Below are positions 33,894 to 42,282 of a stretch of 64,000 nt of DNA, in pieces. The first letter of the stretch is position 1, and every line of letters begins with the position of its first letter. A program made the position numbers and the translations under genes. The stretch lies in NCBI GenBank assembly GCA_020851565.1, contig JADZCN010000139.1:1-64000 (forward strand). Reading direction: 5' to 3'. The notes below the pieces were generated by a model. It was given only the letters and a program-made list of their open reading frames with translations, searched no databases and was not told where the DNA came from. The stretch is from Acidobacteriota bacterium. Its GTDB lineage: Bacteria; Acidobacteriota; Vicinamibacteria; Vicinamibacterales; UBA2999.

Positions 33894-35057
33894 ATGCCCC
33901 GGTACACGAACGAGCGTGCCGAGACCGACGTCAGCATCTCGACACTCCCGGCCGGCTACTACACGTCGGCGGACTACTTCGCGCGCGAGACCGATCGGCT
34001 GTTCCGGCGCCTGTGGCTCTTCGTCGGCCGCGACGACGATGTGCCGTCGCCCGGCCATTTCGTGACGAAGCGGATCGCCGGCGCCGAGGTGCTCGTCATC
34101 CGCGACGAGGCGGGGACGCTCCGCGCGTTCCACAACGTGTGCCGCCACCGCGGCACGCTCCTCTGCACGGAGGCCGCGGGGCAGGTGCGCGGGTTCGTCC
34201 AGTGCGCGTACCACTCGTGGACCTACCGGCTCGATGGTGCCCTGCACAGGGCGCCTCACATGGACAAGGTCACCGGCTTCCGCGTGGAGGACTGGCCGCT
34301 CGTGTCGATCCCGCTCGAGGTGTGGGCAGGCAACGTGTTCATCCATCTCGGCGACCCGTCCGAGCCGACGCCCTCGTTCCGGGACTACCTCGATGGCGTG
34401 GACACGACCTTCCACAACTGGCGGATGGGCGAGCTCCGCACGGTGGCCATCCGCACCTACCACCTGCGCGCCAACTGGAAGCTGGTCATCGCGAACTACC
34501 ACGAGTGCCTGCACTGCGCCAACGCGCACCCGCAGCTCGTGAAGCTGTCACATCCGCTCTCGGGAGACAACGAGCCGCCTCACCCGACGTGGCTCGGCGC
34601 GTCGATGGACCTGATGCCCGGGTGCGTCACCCTCTCGACGCTGGCCGAGCCGACGCGTGCGTCGCTGCCGGGGCTCGACGCCGAGCAGCGCCGCCGCGTC
34701 TACTACTACGCGATGCTGCCGACGATGCTGCTCAACCCGCATCCCGATTACGTGGTCACGTTCGCGCTCAACCCGATCGCCCCGGACCGGACGGACATCA
34801 CGTGCCACTGGCTGATGCATCCGGACGAGATCGCGCGGCCCGGCTTCGACCCGGGCGATGCCGTGGAGTTCTGGGACGTGACGAACCGGCAGGACTGGGC
34901 GCTGTCGGACCAGGCCCAGGCAGGGATCGCCTCGCTGGGCTATCGCCCGGGCCCCTACTCGAACCGCGAGGAGATGCTCGCGGCCTTCGACCGGTGGGTG
35001 ATCGCGCGCGTCGGCCCGCTTCAGGAGCTCGGAGCCGGATTCGGAACCCGCGAGTAG
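33894..35057 (+). CDS. Rieske-type aromatic ring-hydroxylating oxygenase, alpha subunit
   Basis: 387 residues. The Rieske 2Fe-2S site is C83-x-H85 and C104-x2-H107 (CRHRG, CAYH). The mononuclear iron site is in ANYHECLHCANAH, giving E204 with H207 and H212 ligands, and an acid further on. It belongs to the RHO alpha family near glycine-betaine demethylase/choline monooxygenase types. No reductase or ferredoxin is adjacent, so electron partners must be elsewhere. Start ATG 33894 (MPRYTNERAE). Confidence 0.9.
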   Translation: MPRYTNERAETDVSISTLPAGYYTSADYFARETDRLFRRLWLFVGRDDDVPSPGHFVTKRIAGAEVLVIRDEAGTLRAFHNVCRHRGTLLCTEAAGQVRGFVQCAYHSWTYRLDGALHRAPHMDKVTGFRVEDWPLVSIPLEVWAGNVFIHLGDPSEPTPSFRDYLDGVDTTFHNWRMGELRTVAIRTYHLRANWKLVIANYHECLHCANAHPQLVKLSHPLSGDNEPPHPTWLGASMDLMPGCVTLSTLAEPTRASLPGLDAEQRRRVYYYAMLPTMLLNPHPDYVVTFALNPIAPDRTDITCHWLMHPDEIARPGFDPGDAVEFWDVTNRQDWALSDQAQAGIASLGYRPGPYSNREEMLAAFDRWVIARVGPLQELGAGFGTRE

Positions 35058-35126
35058 AGGCGCCAGCACACTCCAGCTGTGCGCGCCGCCCATGCGAGGG
35101 TGCACGGAACGGGCATCATCCACCGA

Positions 35127-36176
35127 TCAGCGGCTACCCCGCCGCAGTGTCTCCACCTCGATGGCGGCCAGCAGGGCCATGGCGCCGCCTCGATCGTCGG
35201 CGCCGTTGATGGCGGGCCGGGTCATGTAGTACTCGCGCGACGCGTTGGCGCCGGTTCCGGAGCAGACGTCGTGCAGCGTCCCGTCCTCGTTCACCCGAGC
35301 GACGACTGCCTGCCAGCCGCGGTCCACGGCCGCGCGATACGTCGCGGCATCAATCCAGCCGCGGGAGATGCCGCGCGCCATCGCCGCCGTCGTCATCGCC
35401 GTCACCGTCAGCTCGCGGTAGCTCGTCGGCTCGTCCACCACCTGCCGCCAGCTGCCATCGTCGGCCTGGTGCCGCACCATGGCGGCGACGTGCCGGCGAT
35501 AGATGTCGAGCACCAGGTGCCGCTCGCTCCAGGAGTCCGGCAGGTAGGTGAGGGCCTCGGTGAGGCCGAGGAGCGCGAAGCCGTTGCCCCGGCCCCAGGC
35601 GTGCGGGGCCTTCTCGGCGTGGTTGAACAGGCCATCGGGCCGCCGCAGGCGTTGGGTCCAGACCGTGAGGATCGGCCGGACGAATCCCGCATGGGCGCCG
35701 CCGTTCACGCGCGACAGGAGCGCGCTCGCCATGAACATGTCGTCGGTCCACTCGGTCGCGAACTTCACACCGCCCGGCGTGGGCGGCAGGATGAACTCGG
35801 CGGCCTTCTGCGCGAGGGCGCCGGCGTCGGCGTTGCCGTCCAGCCGCGCGGCGTCGGCGAAGGCCAGGTGCCCCGCCAGGCTCGTCAGGCGGAACGGCTC
35901 GGCAATGGCCGGCGTGCGGCCGTCGAGGAAGGGCTGCATCTCGCGGCGCGGCTTCTCACGCCACCGCGCTTCTCCGGTGAGCTCGGCGAGGCGCAGCGAC
36001 CCGGACCAGGCGAGGCCCGAGATGTAGCTCATGGACGGCTCTGTGGGGTACTTCGCGGCGAGCACACGGGCGATGTCGAGCGGCGTGCGCTCGCCCGGCG
36101 GCGCCTGGCGCACGTCCCGCGCGATCGACGAAGCCGACACGAGCATCAGCAGCGACAAGGCGATCAGATACCTCAT
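35127..36176 (-). CDS. GH88/GH105-family unsaturated glucuronyl hydrolase
   Basis: 349 residues from ATG 36176, with signal peptide. An (alpha/alpha)6 barrel is suggested by repeated helical blocks, with FATEWTDDMFMASALL and HAWGRGNGFALLGLTEAL, the WGRGNG motif of GH88/105 enzymes. These act on unsaturated uronyl oligosaccharides left by polysaccharide lyases. It follows the formamidase gene after 29 bases on the same strand and is probably the last gene of that unit. Confidence 0.85.
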   Translation of the reverse strand: MRYLIALSLLMLVSASSIARDVRQAPPGERTPLDIARVLAAKYPTEPSMSYISGLAWSGSLRLAELTGEARWREKPRREMQPFLDGRTPAIAEPFRLTSLAGHLAFADAARLDGNADAGALAQKAAEFILPPTPGGVKFATEWTDDMFMASALLSRVNGGAHAGFVRPILTVWTQRLRRPDGLFNHAEKAPHAWGRGNGFALLGLTEALTYLPDSWSERHLVLDIYRRHVAAMVRHQADDGSWRQVVDEPTSYRELTVTAMTTAAMARGISRGWIDAATYRAAVDRGWQAVVARVNEDGTLHDVCSGTGANASREYYMTRPAINGADDRGGAMALLAAIEVETLRRGSR

Positions 36177-36205
36177 GGGCTGACCATGGCCAGGAGGGCT
36201 GCAGG

Positions 36206-37195
36206 TTATCTCGGCCGCCTCGGCGGCAGCAGCCGCTTCGGGAACTTTGCGACCACCGTGTAGTGCGGGTCCACGATGTTGGCCACCCGGACGACACCGG
36301 CCTGCGAGGCCACCTGGTAGGCCTCCATCTTGTCGAAGCCGTAGTCGGCCACCATCCACTCGATGAGCTCGACGTACGCGATCCGCATCGCGTCGACCAG
36401 CGGGCGCACGCTGCCCGCCACCATGATGAACTCGTCGTTCTCGAGGCGCGGCCAGCGGATGCGCTGTCCCTTGACGAGATCGAACTGGAAGGTGACGTCG
36501 GCCGTGGACTCGAGCCCGGACCCGGCGATCTCGCCGTCCCCCTGCGCCGCGTGGAAGTCGCCGAAGTAGAACAGCCCGCCCGGGTGGAAGACCGGCAGGT
36601 ACACCGTGGCGCCCTCGGTGACGTCCGAGGCGTCCATGTTGCCGCCGAAATCCCCGGGCCAGAGCCCCCCGAATTCCTCCTCGCCCGCCGGCGCCGTCGC
36701 CACGCGGCCGAGCATGGGCCGGAGCGGGATCTCCATCTGCTTCACGGCGGAGTTCGGCAGATCGATGATGCCGACGTTCTTCGCGCGATCCAGCTTCCAG
36801 ACGAAGCGGCGTGCGGGCAGCGGCTCGTTCAGCAGCCGCGTGCGGCTGTCGGCGGCCACGCCGCTGATCCCGCCGGGTGTGACATTCGAGATGGCGATAT
36901 CACGATTCGGGCGCAGGCGCAGCACGCGCACGACCAGCGTGTCGCCCTGGGCGGCACCCTCGATGAAGAAGGGCCCCACTTCGCCCGGCCAGGGGCCGGC
37001 GATCTTCGGGTCGTAGTAGTCACCCGGCTTCGAGAATGTCCGCGTCTCCACCGTGGCCCCGGGCTTGACGCGCAGCACGGGCTCGCGGACGGCGAAGGTC
37101 GGCACCCCTGCGGTGGGCTCGTAGGTGATGGTCTGGGCCGCAGCGGGCAGGGCCGCGAGGGACAGGGCAAGAGCGAGAACCAGGCGCGTGGTCAT
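36206..37195 (-). CDS. secreted acetamidase/formamidase-family protein
   Basis: 329 residues. Signal peptide to AAAQ, then the FmdA_AmdA fold: PGEVGPFFIEGAAQGDTLVV, the metal-site region GGNMDASDVTEGATVYLPVF and FHAAQGDGEIAGSGLE. The family hydrolyses formamide or short amides with zinc. An exported form is less common than the cytoplasmic one and the substrate is unknown. Its ATG (37193-37195) overlaps the stop of the upstream glycosyltransferase. Confidence 0.87.
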   Translation of the reverse strand: MTTRLVLALALSLAALPAAAQTITYEPTAGVPTFAVREPVLRVKPGATVETRTFSKPGDYYDPKIAGPWPGEVGPFFIEGAAQGDTLVVRVLRLRPNRDIAISNVTPGGISGVAADSRTRLLNEPLPARRFVWKLDRAKNVGIIDLPNSAVKQMEIPLRPMLGRVATAPAGEEEFGGLWPGDFGGNMDASDVTEGATVYLPVFHPGGLFYFGDFHAAQGDGEIAGSGLESTADVTFQFDLVKGQRIRWPRLENDEFIMVAGSVRPLVDAMRIAYVELIEWMVADYGFDKMEAYQVASQAGVVRVANIVDPHYTVVAKFPKRLLPPRRPR

Positions 37196-37920
37196 GACGC
37201 CGGATCATACTTCCCGCGCGCCGCGTTGGCGCGGATCTTCAACACGTCGCGCGCCATGAGCCACGAGTCCCGGAGCGGCGAGACCCGCGACAGCGCGCGG
37301 TAGTGCCATTCAATGGGCAACGCGTGCACGCGGAGGCCAAGGCGCCGCGCGATCGCGAGCGCTTCGATGTCGAAGGCCCAGCCATCGATCGTCGTGCGCG
37401 AGAAGACCGCGTCGGCTGCCGCACCCGTGAAGAGCTTGAAGCCACACTGCGTGTCCTCGATGCCCGGCACGACCAGGCCGCGCACGAGCGCATTGAACGC
37501 CCGGCCCATGAGATGGCGATGGCCGGGTTCGCCGACCCGCCGGGCGCCGGCGCCTTCGCGGCTGCCGATGACGATGTCGAACGCCGACGGGACCAGCGCG
37601 AGGAACCGTGACAGTTCCTCGACCGGCATCGACAGGTCCGCGTCGCACATGAAGCGGAGGTCGTGCCGGGCCGCCAGCATGCCGGCCCGCACCGCTCCAC
37701 CCTTGCCGCGGTGTGCCTCGCGCTGCAGGACGATCCGCGCGTCCTCCTCGGCCAGGCGCGCGACCATCTCCGCCGTGGCATCCCCCGATCCATCGTCGAC
37801 GACGCGGATTTGCCAGTCGAGGGCGAGCATCGCCAGGTGAGATCGGAGGGCCGCAATCGTCTGGCCGACGCGCGACGCCTCGTTGAACGTCGGGATGATG
37901 ACGGCCAGCGACGCGGTCAT
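37192..37920 (-). CDS. GT2-family glycosyltransferase, dolichyl-phosphate-sugar-synthase-like
   Basis: 242 residues. AVIIPTFNEASRVGQTI, RVVDDGSGDAT, RGKGGAVRAGM and FMCDADLSMPVEEL are the DPM1/DPG synthase pattern. TQCGFKLF and GWAFDIEALAIARRLGL mark the acceptor side. It probably charges a polyprenyl phosphate. It overlaps the integral-membrane glycosyltransferase upstream (ATGA at 37917-37920) and the formamidase downstream, a tight coupling that suggests the first two act in sequence. Confidence 0.9.
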   Translation of the reverse strand: MTASLAVIIPTFNEASRVGQTIAALRSHLAMLALDWQIRVVDDGSGDATAEMVARLAEEDARIVLQREAHRGKGGAVRAGMLAARHDLRFMCDADLSMPVEELSRFLALVPSAFDIVIGSREGAGARRVGEPGHRHLMGRAFNALVRGLVVPGIEDTQCGFKLFTGAAADAVFSRTTIDGWAFDIEALAIARRLGLRVHALPIEWHYRALSRVSPLRDSWLMARDVLKIRANAARGKYDPAS

Positions 37921-39821
37921 GGCGTTGGCGCCGCTTCGGCGAGCCGCCCGCCTGCCGCCTGAATCTCCGCGGCACACGCGCGATAGGGGCCGGGGAGTAC
38001 CAGGACAACGCCCGGCAACACGCGCACCGCCGTCGCCGTGCCCTCGTCCTGGACCATCGGAAGACCACGAGCCGCCTCCCACTGCGCCGCCGAGAGCAGC
38101 AGCGGTGTCTGGCGCGCCGGGTCGGTCAGCCGCGTGCGGAGCTCGGCGTCGTACCGCTCCATGCCCTCCACCCACGCGCCCGTGTCACGCAGCGAGTAAT
38201 AGAGCTGATGGACCCCGAGGTACGGGTAGTAGGGATCGCTCCGATAGATGCCCCGGCGCAGCCCAGGGTCTGTCTGCGCCAGGTTCAACAGGCACTCGCG
38301 TGCCGAGCGGAGCGGGTGATGCACAGTGAGCGCGCGCTCCACCGTGCGCGCGGCGGTCTCGAGGGGCAACAGCAGGACGAGGAACGTCGCGGCCGCTACG
38401 CGTACCGCGGCCCGACCGTGCCCGAGCCAGGCCAGCAGCAAGACGGCCACCAGCACGGGACGGACGATGGAGGAGTTCCTGAAGAGGCGGATGTCGCCTG
38501 CGGCCAGAGTAAGTGGGCCGTTCACGAACGTGACAGCCGCGAGGACGATTCCCGCGACGGCCAGCACCATCAGCAGCCGGCGCGGCCAGGACCCGAGTGC
38601 AGGCTGCCACACCTGGACACGGGCTCTCCAGGCCTGAACGCGCCCGCCTGCTCGGCGTTCGACTGCGCCGAGAGCATCGGCACACAGCCATCCGGCCGCG
38701 AGCGCCAGGCCCGGCAGAAATGGGTAGGCATAGTGGGTAACCTTGGACGTGCCGAGGGAGATGAGGCCGACGGGCAGCGCCCACCAGAGGAGGAGCAGCG
38801 CCGCCATACCTTGGCCCGAGCCGCGCAGGCGCCAGAGCCCGTACAGGATGCCGCCGACGACGAGCACCCGCGCCGCGTCCACTGACTGCAGGACGCGAAC
38901 GCCGGGCACGTCGCTCCGCAGGCGCGCCCACGTGTCGGTCAGGTAGAAGTGCCACGGCTGCACGTGCGCGGGATCGACGAACGTCGTGAACCGCATGTAG
39001 ACGTGGGCACCGAAGATCGTCGACCAGAACTCGTCGGGATGGGTGAGCAGCTGATAGACGAACCACGGTGTGATGAGCCCGAGTGCGGTCAGGGCCGGAA
39101 CGATCCAGTCACGCCACTGCCGCCGCACGACGTCCCGTCCAGCCGGCGTCACGATGAGGGCCGCCCCCGCGACCATCGGCAGGAACAGGGCGGCGACGAA
39201 CTTCGTCATGAAGCCGAGCACGAACCACAGCGCCGCGGCCATCGCGTGTCGTCGTCTCGCGACGGCCGTCCCGCTGGACGCCCAGGCCACCACGTGGAAG
39301 AGCCCCGCCGCGTAGCTCAGGACGAGCGCGCTCTCCATGTTGTTCTCCCTGAGCCCGTGGTGGAAGAGCAGGGAGTGGTACGACAGGAGGAGGATCAGCG
39401 TGACGGCGCCGCACACGATCCCGGCCAGCCGCCAGCCGAACAGCATGAGGTAGCCGAAGGCCGCGGCGCTGAGCGCCGCATCGATCAGGCGGAGGCCGGC
39501 AACGGTGCCCGGGATCAGGCCGAGCCGCACCGGAACGGCCGCGAGCCAGAACTTGAGGGGCGGCTTCTCGAGGAACAGGCCATCGGTGTCAACGTAGCGC
39601 GGCGTCAACCAGTCGCCGGTCTCGGCCATGCGCAGGGCGGCGTAGGTGTAGATGGACTCGTCGTTCTCGATGTCCTGCCGATCGAGGCCGAGGAACAGCG
39701 GCAGGCAGCACGCAACGAGGATGGCGGCCGCCAACCCGCCGAGTGCTCGGGAGCGGCCCGGCCAGGTGGCGGACGGCGAGGATGGGAAGGCGCCGGTGGT
39801 TTCAGGGAGCGCCACACTCAC
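37917..39821 (-). CDS. ArnT/PMT-like GT-C membrane glycosyltransferase
   Basis: 634 residues with about ten hydrophobic segments. The first periplasmic loop has DIENDESIYTYAALRMAETG, the catalytic acid-containing region of GT39/ArnT enzymes, followed by a second loop and a soluble C-terminal domain. It uses a polyprenyl-phosphate sugar to glycosylate a lipid or protein outside the membrane. The sugar donor is probably made by the GT2 encoded 3' of it, with which it overlaps by 4 bases. Confidence 0.88.
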   Translation of the reverse strand: MSVALPETTGAFPSSPSATWPGRSRALGGLAAAILVACCLPLFLGLDRQDIENDESIYTYAALRMAETGDWLTPRYVDTDGLFLEKPPLKFWLAAVPVRLGLIPGTVAGLRLIDAALSAAAFGYLMLFGWRLAGIVCGAVTLILLLSYHSLLFHHGLRENNMESALVLSYAAGLFHVVAWASSGTAVARRRHAMAAALWFVLGFMTKFVAALFLPMVAGAALIVTPAGRDVVRRQWRDWIVPALTALGLITPWFVYQLLTHPDEFWSTIFGAHVYMRFTTFVDPAHVQPWHFYLTDTWARLRSDVPGVRVLQSVDAARVLVVGGILYGLWRLRGSGQGMAALLLLWWALPVGLISLGTSKVTHYAYPFLPGLALAAGWLCADALGAVERRAGGRVQAWRARVQVWQPALGSWPRRLLMVLAVAGIVLAAVTFVNGPLTLAAGDIRLFRNSSIVRPVLVAVLLLAWLGHGRAAVRVAAATFLVLLLPLETAARTVERALTVHHPLRSARECLLNLAQTDPGLRRGIYRSDPYYPYLGVHQLYYSLRDTGAWVEGMERYDAELRTRLTDPARQTPLLLSAAQWEAARGLPMVQDEGTATAVRVLPGVVLVLPGPYRACAAEIQAAGGRLAEAAPTP

Positions 39822-39915
39822 AAATGCCCTGTCCTCCGCATTGTGCCACCGGTGCTCATCGGCCGGGGAGGCATGTGATGCGCCGCTGGCGCGCGGGCCG
39901 CCGGCGGCGCCGGGG

Positions 39916-41079
39916 TCACGTGGTCCGCATCGACGAGAACAGCTCGGTGTGCCGCCGCAGGATTCGCTCGCGCTCGGCCTCGTTCGGCTCGAGCGTCCAG
40001 ACGTCGCGCTCCGACGTGCCGCCCAGGACGATGCCGTCGCGCCTCGGCATCATGTAGAGGAAGCCGCCGGGGCTCTCGATGTCGAGCTTGAGGCCGCCTG
40101 TCGTGGAATAGTCCACGCCGGGCTGCGGAGCCAGCACGTGCAGCTGGCCCTTCAGCGGCACCAGTTCCATGTCGCCCATCAGGTCGCGCGACCCGAGGCC
40201 CGTGCAGTTGACGATGGCCGGCTCGTCGAGGCGGCCGAGCTCGGCCTTCGACTGGAAGCGACGCACCTCGAGGCGGCCGCCGAAGATCATGAAGTCGCGC
40301 AGCAGGGCGTCGAGCGCGATCGAGGGCTCGAAGCGCATGTCGCGCCGGCGCACCACGTAGGTCGAGGCGAACGGGTGCTCGCCCGGGCCCAGCACCTCCC
40401 GCTCGCCCTGCACCGACTCGGGCAACAGCGAGATGCCGCCGCGCACCTCCGCGTTCTCGGTCGGTGAGTAGTTGTACACCCACGACACGCCCATCGCCGG
40501 GTTGGCCAGGAGTTGCCACTGCCGGTAGCTGATCTCGACCGCCCGCCGGAACTGCGCCTCCCACTCGGGCGTGCGCTGCGAGAAGTCCACCAGGCCCGAC
40601 GTCGGCGTGAACGCGGCCTCGGCCATGTTCGAGGTCGTGCCGGGCGGGACGGCGGCCGCGTAGATCGTGGTCTGGATGCCGCGTCGCTGCAGCAGGCGCG
40701 CGCAGGCGATGCCGACGATGCCGCACCCGATAACGGCGGCGCGCTGGTGTCCCGCTTCGCTCACCATGTCGGCCGCCAGCGTGCCGGTGCCCCACGACAG
40801 CGACCAGCCGGCGCCGCCGTGGCCATAGTTGTGGACGAGCAGCCGATCGTCGAGCTTCTCGGCGCGCAGCACGAAGCCGTGCGGGCGATGCGGCCGGAGG
40901 CCGACCGTGGAACGGATCACGAGGTCCGGAGCCACGCGCAGCGGCGTCAGCCTGACGGGGGCACGGCGTGCCGCCGGCGCGGCCGCCCGCACGGCAGGCG
41001 TGGTGCGCGCGGCGCAACCGCCAAAGGTGGCGCCAAGGGCGCCGAGCAAGCCGGTCTTCAGTGCGTGTCGTCTGTCCAT
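39916..41079 (-). CDS. FAD-dependent oxidase of the DAO family, exported
   Basis: 387 residues from ATG 41079. The N-terminus DRRHALKTGLLGALGATFGG has Arg-Arg before a hydrophobic stretch (Tat-like), with a cysteine that could be a lipobox. A glycine-rich FAD-binding motif is at AAVIGCGIVGIACARLLQRRG (split by short turns), and the family C-terminus FLYMMPRRDGIVLGGT is present. It looks like D-amino acid oxidase or a related glycine oxidase; export of such an oxidase is less usual. Confidence 0.85.
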   Translation of the reverse strand: MDRRHALKTGLLGALGATFGGCAARTTPAVRAAAPAARRAPVRLTPLRVAPDLVIRSTVGLRPHRPHGFVLRAEKLDDRLLVHNYGHGGAGWSLSWGTGTLAADMVSEAGHQRAAVIGCGIVGIACARLLQRRGIQTTIYAAAVPPGTTSNMAEAAFTPTSGLVDFSQRTPEWEAQFRRAVEISYRQWQLLANPAMGVSWVYNYSPTENAEVRGGISLLPESVQGEREVLGPGEHPFASTYVVRRRDMRFEPSIALDALLRDFMIFGGRLEVRRFQSKAELGRLDEPAIVNCTGLGSRDLMGDMELVPLKGQLHVLAPQPGVDYSTTGGLKLDIESPGGFLYMMPRRDGIVLGGTSERDVWTLEPNEAERERILRRHTELFSSMRTT

Positions 41080-41190
41080 GGCGGTGATCGTATCCCGAGT
41101 GCACGCCTCAATCCGAGGGGTAGCCCGCAGCCGCCTGCGGGCCGGCACCCTCGTCTCCGTGCCATACTGCCACCCGTAGCTGGAGCTTGC

Positions 41191-41592
41191 ATGGGCCAGG
41201 TGCTGCGATTCCCGGGCGGGACCAGGCGCGACCCCGCCATCGAGCGGTGGCTGCGCGAACGTCCCGGCGAGCTGGCAGCCATCGCCCGCCGGTGGTTCGA
41301 GGTGATGCGCGGTTGCGGCGACGACGTGCGGGAGCTGCTGCACGACGGCCACCCCACCGCGTGCATCGGCGACGCGGCGTTCGGCTACGTGAACGCCTTC
41401 ACCGCGCACGTGAACGTGGGGTTCTTCCGTGGCGCCGAGCTCGACGATCCGGCCGGGCTCCTGGAGGGCAGCGGCAGGTTCATGCGGCACGTGAAGCTGG
41501 GGCCTGGCCGCGACGTCGATGCTCACGCGCTGACGGCCCTGATCGAGGCCGCGTACGCAGACATGCAGCGCCGTGTGAAGGCTGGCGACTGA
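41191..41592 (+). CDS. DUF1801-family protein
   Basis: 133 residues from ATG 41191. A compact alpha/beta protein with ELLHDGHPTACIGDAAFGYV, FTAHVNVGFFRGAELDDPAG, and MRHVKLGPGRDVDAHALTAL, the pattern of the DUF1801/YdhG-like family. Function is unknown; relatives are often encoded near stress genes. It is monocistronic and divergent from the FAD oxidase. Confidence 0.8.
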   Translation: MGQVLRFPGGTRRDPAIERWLRERPGELAAIARRWFEVMRGCGDDVRELLHDGHPTACIGDAAFGYVNAFTAHVNVGFFRGAELDDPAGLLEGSGRFMRHVKLGPGRDVDAHALTALIEAAYADMQRRVKAGD

Positions 41593-41617
41593 CGCGCCGC
41601 GCGCGCACGCTCCGCCG

Positions 41618-42172
41618 TCAACCCACCCGGACGTACCCGCGCGCCTGCAGATTGACCATCGTCACGAGCGCCCAGAGATCGGCCTGGACGCCGGGCAACA
41701 GCTGCGACGGATCGACCTTCTTTCCCAGGAGCCCCTGGCCACACACGCGCAGCTCGACGCCCGCCTCGTGCAGCTCCTTCAGCACGGCGATATTGGGGTT
41801 GTCGACCCCGTTGTGCCGCGCCTTGTAGACCTCGTTGGAGAACACCGCGTCGCCGCCGCCCTGATGGAACATGGCAGCGATATGCCGATTCCTCGCCGGC
41901 ACCCCACTGTTCGCGAGCGTGTTGAGGTACAGCCCGATCATCTTCAACGTCGGGTGCACTTCGTCGTCCTTCACCTTCGCGGAGACGGAGAAGACGACCT
42001 TGTAGTCCGTCTTCGGATCCGGCCGCTCGGTGACGCCGGGAAAGTCCTTCGCGGCCGCCGCGCTGGCGACCGGCAGCTTCTCGTCAGCCGCCGGCGCCGC
42101 GTTCGTGCGGCCGGCGTATCCGACCGCCACCGCGCCTCCGGCGAGCGTCGTCATCATCGTTCGTCTGTTCAT
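41618..42172 (-). CDS. DsrE/DsrF-like protein with Tat-type leader
   Basis: 184 residues; GGAGGGG precedes ATG 42172. The leader MNRRTMMTTLAGGAVAVGYA carries Arg-Arg, then a domain with YKVVFSVSAKVKDDEVHPTL, HIAAMFHQGGGDAVFSNEVY and ELHEAGVELRVCGQGLLGKK. The cysteine in RVCGQ is in the DsrE family's sulfur-relay position. Related periplasmic proteins are found with sulfur metabolism, but no such genes are nearby. Confidence 0.82.
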   Translation of the reverse strand: MNRRTMMTTLAGGAVAVGYAGRTNAAPAADEKLPVASAAAAKDFPGVTERPDPKTDYKVVFSVSAKVKDDEVHPTLKMIGLYLNTLANSGVPARNRHIAAMFHQGGGDAVFSNEVYKARHNGVDNPNIAVLKELHEAGVELRVCGQGLLGKKVDPSQLLPGVQADLWALVTMVNLQARGYVRVG

Positions 42173-42282
42173 GGCCCCTCCGTGCAGGACATAACGCTAC
42201 TCCGGAATGGCGCGAATTCGCGACCGGAAAGCGTCGCCGTGGACGGCCGTCCCGGCGATGCTCCGCCACGAAGCGGGTGAGG

